From positions 1 through 8,629 of the forward strand of contig DATJWY010000075.1 of assembly GCA_035500775.1 (NCBI GenBank): a DNA stretch of 8,629 bases. Reading direction: 5' to 3'. Below are positions 1-6,005 of the stretch, in pieces. Numbering within the stretch: position 1 is the first letter of the stretch; each line of letters begins with the position of its first letter. The notes under the pieces are model-generated. The model was not told where the DNA came from and searched no databases. It was given only the letters and a program-made list of their open reading frames with translations. Origin of the DNA: DATJWY01 sp035500775. GTDB taxonomy: Bacteria > Pseudomonadota > Alphaproteobacteria > Acetobacterales > Acetobacteraceae. The translations under genes were made by a program, and so were the position numbers.

Positions 1-1461
1 AACCTGGCCAACTCCCTGCTGATCGAGGACGCCACGCTCCGCCGGCGTCTCGCCGATCCCGCGATCCCCGACGACACACGCCGCACTCTCATCGCCGCGC
101 TGGATGCCGCGGAAGCCGGAATCGGCGCGGGCACGGCGCTGCCGGATCTGGCGGCGGCCTATGGGCACATCCTGGAGATCGGGACCGGCTTCCTGCGGAT
201 CCAGGCGGAAATCATGGTGCGGCAGGTGCAGGAGGCGGTGGCGCGGGTCAACGCCGCGACCGACGAGGGGCCGGTGAACGAGGCGATGGACGTGGACCCT
301 CCGGCGCCGCACGACCCGCCGGAGCGGCGCGCCGCCTGGATAGCACGCGTGCTCGCCGCCTGGCGCAAGCTGGTCGCGACCGTCCCCGACCCGGCCACGC
401 AGCGGGACCTCGACAGCCGGCTCGACACGATCGAGGCGCTGCGGGCACAAGGGAACCTCAAGGCGACCTCCGCCCCCTATAAGGCCTTCCTGCAGGCCTG
501 GACCGATGACGCCCTGCGCCGTGTCCAGGCCGCTTCGCGCGCGGCCGAGGGGTCGTTCTGCCGCGATTTCGGCGAGGATCTCCGCCGCACGCTCGCCGAG
601 ACGGAGGCGAACATGCGCCTGATCGCGGCGCCCCCCGGGCGGGAGGGCTGGGAGGCGTCCATCGACCGCATCCGCCTGCGCGCCGGCGCGGTGCCGGACG
701 CCGACTGCCTCGCGGTCAAGCTGCAGCGCAAAGAGGGCAGCTTCACGGTCGAGCCGAAACCGGCCTCACCGCTGTTCGAGCTGCGCGCCGAGGCGAATGC
801 GCTCGCCCGCGAGGTCTTCACCACGGCGCTGAACGCCACGCCGCTCCCCGCCACGGCGCGGCTCGGCGCCGCCGAGGCGTCCGGGGTGCCGGAAGCGATC
901 GCGCTGGCGCGCCGCCTCCTCGCCGGTCCCCGCCCGCTCACGCTTGCGACCGTGCCGGGGAACGGCCTCACCGCCGGGCAGCCGATCCGCTTCGATGTCG
1001 GCAATCTCGATCCGGCCTGGGGCGCGGGCGTCCTGGTCGCCATCAATTACGGCGACCGCACCCCGCCCGAGCAACGCTCGGCCGAGGCGCTGCGCAAGGA
1101 GGCTTTCGTGCACATCTATGCGGCCCCGTTGCCGGCCACGGTGCGGGTCGCCGCCGCGACGGGGTTCCAGCCGCGCAGCCTGGAGGCGGCGGAGGAGCTG
1201 CTGGGCGCCGCGGCCTTGCCGGTCGCGGTGGCGGATTCGCCGGTGCGGCTGGCACGCGCGCTGGCCGATGCCTTTATCAACGCGCGCTTCGCGCTCGCGC
1301 TGGCGATCGCGCTGCTGGTGTATGTCTGGCAGTTCCAGGCGAAGCAGCCGGATTTCGGCCGGCATGGGTTCGACTACGTGAAAGCCTTCGCACTCGGATT
1401 CGCCGTCGAGGCGGCGGCGTCGAACCTGCCTGAGGTGCTCAATAAGATCGCGCTTGGATGA
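1..1461 (+). CDS. Unrecognised protein with PKD-like segment and C-terminal membrane anchor (5' end missing)
   Basis: The frame is open from the first base, so the gene starts upstream and the ATG at 214 is probably internal; 486 residues are visible. I do not recognise the family. Residues 1-270 look mostly helical and charged. Residues about 315-385 resemble a PKD/Ig-like beta domain: an 'INYGDRTP' turn is followed by 'HIYAAPLPATVRVAAA', like the G-D-G and H-x-Y-x-x-P-x-x-V pattern of PKD repeats. A hydrophobic segment at about 427-444 (ALALAIALLVYVW) is a likely transmembrane helix, and a weaker hydrophobic stretch follows at 461-476 before the end. There are only two cysteines (visible residues 187 and 236). 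The likely picture is a membrane-anchored protein with a large soluble N-terminal part; which side of the membrane that part faces cannot be decided. Repeat element A begins six bases after the stop codon. That the frame is real is well supported; function is unknown. Confidence 0.8.
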   Translation, partial: NLANSLLIEDATLRRRLADPAIPDDTRRTLIAALDAAEAGIGAGTALPDLAAAYGHILEIGTGFLRIQAEIMVRQVQEAVARVNAATDEGPVNEAMDVDPPAPHDPPERRAAWIARVLAAWRKLVATVPDPATQRDLDSRLDTIEALRAQGNLKATSAPYKAFLQAWTDDALRRVQAASRAAEGSFCRDFGEDLRRTLAETEANMRLIAAPPGREGWEASIDRIRLRAGAVPDADCLAVKLQRKEGSFTVEPKPASPLFELRAEANALAREVFTTALNATPLPATARLGAAEASGVPEAIALARRLLAGPRPLTLATVPGNGLTAGQPIRFDVGNLDPAWGAGVLVAINYGDRTPPEQRSAEALRKEAFVHIYAAPLPATVRVAAATGFQPRSLEAAEELLGAAALPVAVADSPVRLARALADAFINARFALALAIALLVYVWQFQAKQPDFGRHGFDYVKAFALGFAVEAAASNLPEVLNKIALG

Positions 1462-1492
1462 GCACGGCCAGGGGCTCCGCCCCTGGACCCCG

Positions 1493-1530
1493 CCAAAGGC
1501 CAAGCCTTTGGAATCCATTTGTTTTCTTGG
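1493..1530 (+). terminator. Possible terminator of the left-hand gene (hairpin A2 plus T-rich tail)
   Basis: An 8-bp perfect stem (1493-1500 with 1504-1511) is followed by AATCCA and then the T-rich TTTGTTTTCTT (1518-1528). It lies about 30 bases after the stop codon at 1461 and is preceded by a second perfect hairpin (1468-1486). The T-rich stretch starts about six bases after the stem rather than directly at it, so this is not a textbook intrinsic terminator. Confidence 0.45.
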
Positions 1531-1574
1531 CTGTGTCCGCGGCCCCGGGCCGGGGTCGAACGGCGGATGCGCCA

Positions 1575-1612
1575 GAAAAAATAATTGGTTTCCAAAGGCC
1601 TGCGGCCTTTGG
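1575..1612 (-). terminator. Possible terminator of the minus-strand unit (hairpin A3 plus T run)
   Basis: Read on the minus strand, a 9-bp stem (1604-1612 with 1592-1600, 3-base loop) is followed by AAACCAATTA and then a run of T (complement of the A run at 1575-1580). It stands about 35 bases after the dehydratase stop at 1647. As on the other strand, the T run is displaced from the stem, here by roughly ten bases. Confidence 0.45.
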
Positions 1613-1646
1613 CGGGTCGAGGGCAGAGCCCTCGCCTTCCCCATGG

Positions 1647-2627
1647 TCACTCGCTCCCGAGCGCCCGCCGAAACACCGCCGGGTCGGCGTTGCCGCCGCT
1701 GAGCACGACGCCGACGCTCAGCCCCTGCGCCGCCGCCACGCCCCCGACCAGCAGCGCCGCCAGCGCCACCGCCCCGCCCGGCTCCACCACGAGTTTCAGC
1801 GCGCGGAAGGCGAATGCCATCGCCGCCAGCACGGCCTCGTCCCCGACGGTGACAGCGCCGCTCAACCGGGCACGATTCACCGCGAAGGTCAGCGCCCCAG
1901 GCAGCGGCGTGAGCAGCGCATCGCACAGCAACGAGCCGCCGCCGCTGCCGCCCACCCGCTCCCCGGCCCGGAGCGAACGCCCGGTATCGTCCCAGCCCTC
2001 GGGCTCCACCGCGATCAGACGCGTGCCGGGAGAGACCGCCTGCATGGCGAGCGCGCAGCCGGCGATCAGCCCGCCCCCGCCCGCCGGCACCAGCAGCAGG
2101 TCGAGCCTCCGCCCACCGGCCGCCGCCTCTTCCGCAAGCTCCAGCGCCAGCGTCCCCTGCCCCGCGATCACGTCCGGATGGTCATAGGGCGGGATCAGCG
2201 CCGCGCCGGTCCGTGCCGCCTCGGCGGCGGACAGCGCCTCGCGATCCCCGGTCCGCCGGTCATAGGGAAGGATGGTGGCGCCCCAGTCCCGCGTGCTCTC
2301 CACCTTGATGCGCGGGGCATCGGCCGGCATGACGATGGTCGCCGGCACGCCGAAGGACGCGGCGGCGCAGGCGAGCGCCTGGCCGTGATTGCCGGAGGAA
2401 TGGGTGACGACACCGCGCCGTCGCCCCTCTTCCCCGAGTTGCAGCACGGCATGGGTGGCGCCGCGCAGCTTGAAGCTGCCGGTGCGCTGTAACGGCTCGG
2501 CCTTGAGCAGCACATGCGCGCCGGTCAGCCGGTCGAGCGCCGCATGGTTGAGCACGGGCGTGCGCACCACCCGCCCCGCGAGTCGCCGGGCCGCCGCCAG
2601 CACATCCTCGGGCCCCGGTTGCCGCAT
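1647..2627 (-). CDS. PLP-dependent serine/threonine dehydratase family enzyme (dehydratase or racemase)
   Basis: A 326-residue fold-type II PLP enzyme, presumably cytosolic. Its signatures are complete: SFKLRGA with the PLP lysine K53, the asparagine loop SSGNHG (78-83), the glycine-rich phosphate loop PAGGGGLIAG (181-190), PPYDHPDVIAGQGT (147-159), VEPGGA (282-286 region) and the C-terminal SGGN (310-313). The family dehydrates L-threonine or L-serine to a 2-oxoacid plus ammonia; close relatives are serine racemases and threo-3-hydroxyaspartate dehydratases, and the sequence does not separate these. There is no ACT domain after residue 320, so it is not the long isoleucine-regulated biosynthetic form (IlvA). 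I chose ATG at 2627 over the in-frame GTG at 2636 because GAGGTG (2639-2634) is a well-spaced ribosome site for the former. It follows the GT39 gene by ten bases and is probably cotranslated with it. A glycosylation gene pair is an unusual context for this enzyme. Confidence 0.92.
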   Translation of the reverse strand: MRQPGPEDVLAAARRLAGRVVRTPVLNHAALDRLTGAHVLLKAEPLQRTGSFKLRGATHAVLQLGEEGRRRGVVTHSSGNHGQALACAAASFGVPATIVMPADAPRIKVESTRDWGATILPYDRRTGDREALSAAEAARTGAALIPPYDHPDVIAGQGTLALELAEEAAAGGRRLDLLLVPAGGGGLIAGCALAMQAVSPGTRLIAVEPEGWDDTGRSLRAGERVGGSGGGSLLCDALLTPLPGALTFAVNRARLSGAVTVGDEAVLAAMAFAFRALKLVVEPGGAVALAALLVGGVAAAQGLSVGVVLSGGNADPAVFRRALGSE

Positions 2628-2633
2628 CGCCTT

Positions 2634-2639
2634 CACCTC
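2634..2639 (-). promoter_or_regulatory. Ribosome binding site GAGGTG that fixes the dehydratase start
   Basis: On the minus strand GAGGTG overlaps the TGA stop of the upstream GT39 gene (2640-2638) and lies six bases before ATG 2627. The GTG at 2636 sits inside this motif, so it is better read as ribosome site than as start codon. Confidence 0.6.
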
Positions 2640-4134
2640 ATCGGGTCGCGTGATCCAACTGCACCGCCGGCCCGGTTTCCGGGCGGGCCGTCACCAGATA
2701 GAGACGGTACTGCTCGGCGACCACCCCACCACGAGACCGATCAGCCTCGCCTACCAGCCGCGCCGTGGCCCAGAGCGCCGGGTTCGGCGGCTCGGCGCGC
2801 CGGGTGCTCCGCACCAACAGGCCGGTATGGCCCGCGAGCGCAGCCGGCGGCAGATCGAACAACGCCCAGCGGGCCTCCACGCCGGCCACCGGCAGCCGCC
2901 TGCCGTTCCAGGCGAGCACGGAAGCAAGCCCGTACTCGTCCGCGACCACGTAATCCGCGCCTTTCCAGGCGGCGACCGCTTCCACCTGCCGGGTCATCCG
3001 GTCCCAGCCGCCGAGCCGGATCAGGGTCGGATCAAGCCGGCGCGGCAGGGCGAAGGGCGCGGCCGAGGCCTGCACCCAGGCGGGGATGACCAGCACCAGC
3101 CCGAGCGCGACCGCCGGCCGCCAGCCCCGTGCGGCCAGCCCGGCGGCGGCGAGGCAGCCCGCCGGATAGAGCACGCAAGGCCAGTTGGCCTGTACCCGGT
3201 CGCCGAGCGCGTGCAGCAGGAACACCGCCGCCGGAACCAGGGTGAGGCAGGCGAGCAGCGCCGGGCCGGGCGCCCTGCCCCGCCAGCCAAGCCGCGCCGC
3301 CCGCGCCACGCCGAGGACGCAGAGCGCGAGGACCAGCGGCGTCGCGAGGCCGATCTGGCCGCCCACGAGTTCAGAGAGGAAGCGCAGCGCATCCGCCGGA
3401 TGCCAGACACCGGTGCGGCCGCCCTGCTTGACGAAGCTCGCCCAGCCATGCCCGGCATTCCACAGGATCACCGGGGTGAACACCGCCGCCGCCAGCGCCC
3501 CACCGGCCCAGAGCTGCCAGGCGCGCAGCCAACGCCGGCCCTCGGGCACGGCCAAAATCCAGACGGCAAGGCCGAGGCCGAGCAGGAAGCCGGTATATTT
3601 GCTGTCCAGCGCCAGCCCGGCGGCGAGGCCGGTCGCGAGCCACCAGCGCGGATCGCCGGTACGGAGCAGACGCCCGAGGCACCATAGCGCCGCCGTCCAG
3701 AACAGGATCAGCGGCGTATCCGGCGTCATGATGACGCTGCCGACACCGAGCAGCAGCGTGGCGTTGAGCAGCGCCGCCGCCACGAAGCCGGCCCGGCGGC
3801 CGGGGAAGAAATCCTCCGCCGCCCGGGCGAGCAGCACGGAGCCGAGCGCCGCCGAGAGCGGCCCGAACAGGCGCACCCCGAGCGCCGTCTCCCCGGCGAA
3901 CCAGGTGCCGGCGCGAATCCAGAGCGCGACCATCGGCGGGTGGTCGAGATACCCGGGCGCCAGGGCATGCGCCCAGATCCGGTAATAGGCTTCGTCCGGC
4001 GAGAGCGGCGCCGTCGCGGCGACCACGAGACGCGCCAGCGTCAGCACCAGCAGCGCCGCGATCGCCCGCTTCGGCCGGATCGCGGCCAGGACGCCGGCAT
4101 CCGGCGTCGCGGTGGCGGGGCTCGTCACCGCCAT
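2638..4134 (-). CDS. GT39/PMT-like membrane glycosyltransferase (ArnT-type, lipid-linked donor)
   Basis: A 498-residue polytopic membrane protein of the family that takes sugars from polyprenyl-phosphate carriers and passes them to lipid, protein or polysaccharide acceptors on the outer face of the membrane. After a first membrane helix (about 22-42) comes the diagnostic loop PLSPDEAYYRIWAHAL with the acidic pair D47-E48, then YLDHPPM (62-68). Further family marks are TPDTPLILFW (137-146) and LDSKYTGF (176-183). Roughly ten hydrophobic helices reach to about residue 360, followed by a soluble C-terminal domain of about 135 residues. I chose ATG at 4134 because the 55 residues encoded upstream in the same frame (to 4299) are arginine-rich and lie wholly inside the GT2 gene. 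The start overlaps the end of GT2 by ten bases, implying coupled translation. The likely donor is the product of that GT2 enzyme; sugar and acceptor are unknown. Confidence 0.9.
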   Translation of the reverse strand: MAVTSPATATPDAGVLAAIRPKRAIAALLVLTLARLVVAATAPLSPDEAYYRIWAHALAPGYLDHPPMVALWIRAGTWFAGETALGVRLFGPLSAALGSVLLARAAEDFFPGRRAGFVAAALLNATLLLGVGSVIMTPDTPLILFWTAALWCLGRLLRTGDPRWWLATGLAAGLALDSKYTGFLLGLGLAVWILAVPEGRRWLRAWQLWAGGALAAAVFTPVILWNAGHGWASFVKQGGRTGVWHPADALRFLSELVGGQIGLATPLVLALCVLGVARAARLGWRGRAPGPALLACLTLVPAAVFLLHALGDRVQANWPCVLYPAGCLAAAGLAARGWRPAVALGLVLVIPAWVQASAAPFALPRRLDPTLIRLGGWDRMTRQVEAVAAWKGADYVVADEYGLASVLAWNGRRLPVAGVEARWALFDLPPAALAGHTGLLVRSTRRAEPPNPALWATARLVGEADRSRGGVVAEQYRLYLVTARPETGPAVQLDHATR

Positions 4135-5213
4135 ACCAGGGTCGCGGAAACGGCGTAGTTCCAGACCACGCCAATCGCAGCGCCCGCGGCGCTCGCCGTA
4201 TTCCAGCCCGAGTGCTGAGCATGGAGCGTGCGGGCAATGCCGATATTGGCCACCGCGCCGACGCCGCAGACCGCCATGAAAATAGCGAGGCCACGCCACA
4301 GGGCCGGACCGCGCAGCCGCTGGTCGCGATAGGTGATCTGATTATTGAGCTGGAAATTCGCCACCATGGCCGCCAGGGTCGCCACGGTCTGGGCGCCGCT
4401 GAAGGGGAAGCCGAGTCGCCGCGCCACCGCGAGGACGACCAGATCGACCAGCACCCCGAAGGCGCCGACCAGGGCAAAGGCGATGAAGCGCGTCGGCAAC
4501 AGGCCGCGACAGGCCTTGTCCAGCAGCATCGCCGCGAATTGCGCGAGCACCAGCACGTCGAGCTTGCTTTCCCCGGCCTCGCGCCGGCGGAAGCCGATCG
4601 GCACCTCGCGCACCCGCAATGGTGCCGGCGAGGACAGGATGAGGTCGAGCAGGATCTTGAACCCCTGCCCCGAGAGGCGCGGCGCGAGTCGCTCGAACAG
4701 CGGCCGCTTCAGCATGAAGAAGCCGCTCATCGGATCGCCGAGCTTCACGGGCAGGAAGGCCTGGGCGAATCGGATGCCGGTTTCCGAAAGCCGCCGCCGC
4801 CAGGCACCGGCGAGGCCGGCGGCGCTGCCGCCCGCGACATGGCGGCTGCCGACGACGATGTCGCAGCCCTCTTCGCGCAGCGTCGCGAGCATCAGCGGCA
4901 ATCGCGTCTCGTCATGCTGGCGGTCGCCGTCCATCACCGCGACATAGTCGGCGGAGGTGGACAGCGCCCCCTCGATCACCGCCGAGGAGAGGCCGCGCCG
5001 GCCGATTCGGCGCAGGCAGCGTATGCGCCGGTCGTCCTGACCGATGCGCCGGACCTCGTCCGCGGTGCCGTCCGGACTGTCGTCATCGACGAACACCGCC
5101 TCCCAGCGAAAACTGGCCAGCGCCGAGTCCAGCGCGGCCACCAGCGGGGCCACGTTGGGACGTTCATTGTAGCAGGGGATGACAACGCAAAGCGCGGGGG
5201 CGGGATCTGGCAT
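4125..5213 (-). CDS. GT2 polyprenyl-phosphate glycosyltransferase fused to GtrA membrane domain
   Basis: 362 residues in two parts. Residues 1-230 form a GT-A catalytic domain of the dolichol-phosphate mannose synthase type: CVVIPCYNE (9-17), VDDDSPDGT (42-50), the metal site MDGDRQHDE (94-102), VGSRHVAGG (121-129), DPMSGFFMLKR (160-170) and GFKILLDLIL (184-193). These enzymes move a sugar from a nucleotide donor to a polyprenyl phosphate at the cytosolic membrane face. Residues about 240-361 form a GtrA-like domain of four membrane helices, with NFQLNNQITYRD (286-297) and the closing WNYAVSATLVW; GtrA-type domains are thought to assist flipping of the lipid-linked sugar. The fusion is a known architecture. 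Its stop overlaps the GT39 start, fitting a donor-maker and donor-user pair. ATG 5213 begins five residues before the conserved strand; its upstream GGGGCG is a weak ribosome site. The gap to the regulator upstream is 74 bases, so cotranscription is possible. Confidence 0.93.
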   Translation of the reverse strand: MPDPAPALCVVIPCYNERPNVAPLVAALDSALASFRWEAVFVDDDSPDGTADEVRRIGQDDRRIRCLRRIGRRGLSSAVIEGALSTSADYVAVMDGDRQHDETRLPLMLATLREEGCDIVVGSRHVAGGSAAGLAGAWRRRLSETGIRFAQAFLPVKLGDPMSGFFMLKRPLFERLAPRLSGQGFKILLDLILSSPAPLRVREVPIGFRRREAGESKLDVLVLAQFAAMLLDKACRGLLPTRFIAFALVGAFGVLVDLVVLAVARRLGFPFSGAQTVATLAAMVANFQLNNQITYRDQRLRGPALWRGLAIFMAVCGVGAVANIGIARTLHAQHSGWNTASAAGAAIGVVWNYAVSATLVWR

Positions 5214-5287
5214 CGCCCCGCTTCGTCGGCCGAGGACCGCGCCGCGTCAAGGCTGGGCGAATATGCCGATCACACCGGCCGCCAGCA

Positions 5288-5842
5288 TCACTCCGTCTCA
5301 GGCACCGGGGCGCGACTCCGCCCGGCGCCGGCGCCGGCTTCAAGTGGCTGCCCCTCCAGGTCGAACAGCGGCACGCCCGCGAGGTCGCTGCTGGTGCGGA
5401 TGGTCTGCAATGTCTGCACCCGGCTGACATGCGGCGCGCCGGTCAGGAGCCGCGTGAGCTGGTTCTCATGCGCGGTGTCGCGGGCGACCAGGCGCAGCAG
5501 GAAATCCCCGCCGCCGCGAATCATGTGGCATTCCCGGGTTTCCGGCCAGGAGGCGACGAGCTGCTCGAATCCGGACAGCACCGCCTCGCGCTGGCTCTCC
5601 AGCCCGACGATGGCGAAGAAGGTGATCGGCCAGCCGAGCTTCTGCGGATCGGTATCTGCATGATAGCCACGGATGATTCCGGCCCGCTCCAGACGACGCA
5701 GGCGGCGCAGGCAGGGCGGCGCGGAAATCTCCGCGCGGCGGGCCAGCTCCACATTGGTCATCCGCCCATCCACCTGCAACTCGGCTAGGATTCTGCGGTC
5801 GACCGCATCGATCTCCGGCAACTCGACCACGTCCGCGTTCAT
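5288..5842 (-). CDS. Lrp/AsnC family transcriptional regulator
   Basis: 184 residues from the chosen start. An N-terminal winged helix-turn-helix begins with IDAVDRRILAELQVDGR (11-27), with the recognition part TNVELARRAEISAPPCLRRLRRLE (29-52) and the link RAGIIRGYHA. The RAM effector domain follows (about 73-150), with the ligand-loop-like GGGDFLLRLVARD (110-122). Family members form octamers that bind DNA and respond to amino acids. The protein runs on about 34 residues past the usual end (after TIRTSSDL), with a Gly/Ala/Pro-rich tail. In-frame starts exist at 5875, 5854 and 5842. I prefer 5842 because it precedes the conserved IDAVDRRIL most closely and because a TATAAT box at 5898-5893 would leave almost no leader for 5875. 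It is divergent from trxB, as lrp is from trxB in E. coli, and may control itself, trxB or the glycosyltransferase unit. The ligand is unknown. Confidence 0.92.
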   Translation of the reverse strand: MNADVVELPEIDAVDRRILAELQVDGRMTNVELARRAEISAPPCLRRLRRLERAGIIRGYHADTDPQKLGWPITFFAIVGLESQREAVLSGFEQLVASWPETRECHMIRGGGDFLLRLVARDTAHENQLTRLLTGAPHVSRVQTLQTIRTSSDLAGVPLFDLEGQPLEAGAGAGRSRAPVPETE

Positions 5843-5889
5843 GCACTCGCCCATTGCCCGCAAGGATGGCGACATCCTATGGACTTGAG

Positions 5890-5902
5890 GAAATTATATT
5901 TC
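5890..5902 (-). promoter_or_regulatory. AT-rich palindrome over a TATAAT box, candidate regulator promoter/operator
   Basis: GAAATTATATTTC is a perfect 5-bp inverted repeat around TAT, in an AT island inside otherwise GC-rich DNA. On the minus strand it contains the exact -10 hexamer TATAAT (5898-5893), about 50 bases before the chosen regulator start. I see no good -35 hexamer at 17 bases. Lrp/AsnC proteins tend to bind AT-rich palindromes and often repress themselves, so an autoregulatory operator is plausible but inferred. Confidence 0.4.
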
Positions 5903-5905
5903 AAT

Positions 5906-5941
5906 ACCCGCCATACGCTTGCGGCCAACCCCAAGGCGGGT
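5906..5941. repeat. Inverted repeat in the regulator-trxB divergent region
   Basis: ACCCGCC (5906-5912) is matched by GGCGGGT (5935-5941), a perfect 7-bp inverted repeat with a 22-base spacer. It lies between the putative promoters of the two divergent genes and could be an operator or chance in GC-rich DNA. Confidence 0.3.
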
Positions 5942-5948
5942 GCTTAGC

Positions 5949-5976
5949 TTGCCTCGGCGCGACCATAACCGATATG
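5949..5976 (+). promoter_or_regulatory. Possible trxB promoter
   Basis: TTGCCT (5949-5954) and GATATG (5971-5976) are separated by 16 bases and resemble sigma-70 -35 and -10 boxes. Transcription would start near 5983, about 23 bases before the trxB ATG, leaving room for the GAAGG ribosome site at 5990-5994. The match is partial. Confidence 0.3.
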
Positions 5977-6005
5977 TTCCCAGACTGTTGAAGGCTTGAT
6001 CATAA

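Larger units (their letters stand above)
1468..1634. repeat. Mirrored hairpin repeat, element A
   Basis: Two half-elements face each other between converging genes. Left half, read on +: hairpin A1 (CCAGGGGC 1468-1475 / GCCCCTGG 1479-1486, loop TCC), linker ACCCCG, hairpin A2 (CCAAAGGC 1493-1500 / GCCTTTGG 1504-1511, loop CAA), then AATCCATTTG and a T-rich stretch. Right half, read on -: hairpin A4 (arms 1618-1624 and 1628-1634, CGAGGGC / GCCCTCG, loop AGA on +), linker GACCCGC, hairpin A3 (CCAAAGGCC 1592-1600 / GGCCTTTGG 1604-1612), then AAACCAATTATT and a T run. The halves are clearly the same unit in opposite orientation, so the whole is also a long imperfect inverted repeat centred near 1550, where a GC-rich CCCCGGGCCGGGG lies. 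Element B at 7957-8062 has the same architecture. It could be a bidirectional terminator, a transcript-stabilising structure or a REP/BIME-like repeat. Confidence 0.85.

Noticed and set aside
766..1926. Minus-strand frame of 386 codons spanning gene 1, element A and part of the dehydratase
   Set aside because: Its composition is Arg/Gly-dominated low complexity, it crosses the repeat and overlaps two better supported genes.
1458..3687. Plus-strand frames (1458-2492 and 2389-3687) opposite the dehydratase and GT39 genes
   Set aside because: They are antisense to genes with complete catalytic motifs and show only the Arg/Pro/His bias of shadow frames.
4135..4299. Longer N-terminus for the GT39 protein
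   Set aside because: The additional 55 residues are arginine-rich, would sit in front of the first membrane helix and lie entirely inside the GT2 gene. ATG 4134 gives a conventional overlap.
5247..5288. A 13-codon frame (MLAAGVIGIFAQP) whose ATG overlaps the regulator stop as TGATG
   Set aside because: The stop-start overlap suggests coupling, but the frame is tiny, has no own ribosome site and such an overlap is likely by chance. Conservation of the peptide in relatives would revive it.
4212..5663. Long plus-strand reading frame of 483 codons opposite the GT2 and regulator genes
   Set aside because: It shows no recognisable motif, is rich in Arg/Gln/His typical of antisense frames in GC-rich DNA, and lies opposite two genes with clear family signatures.
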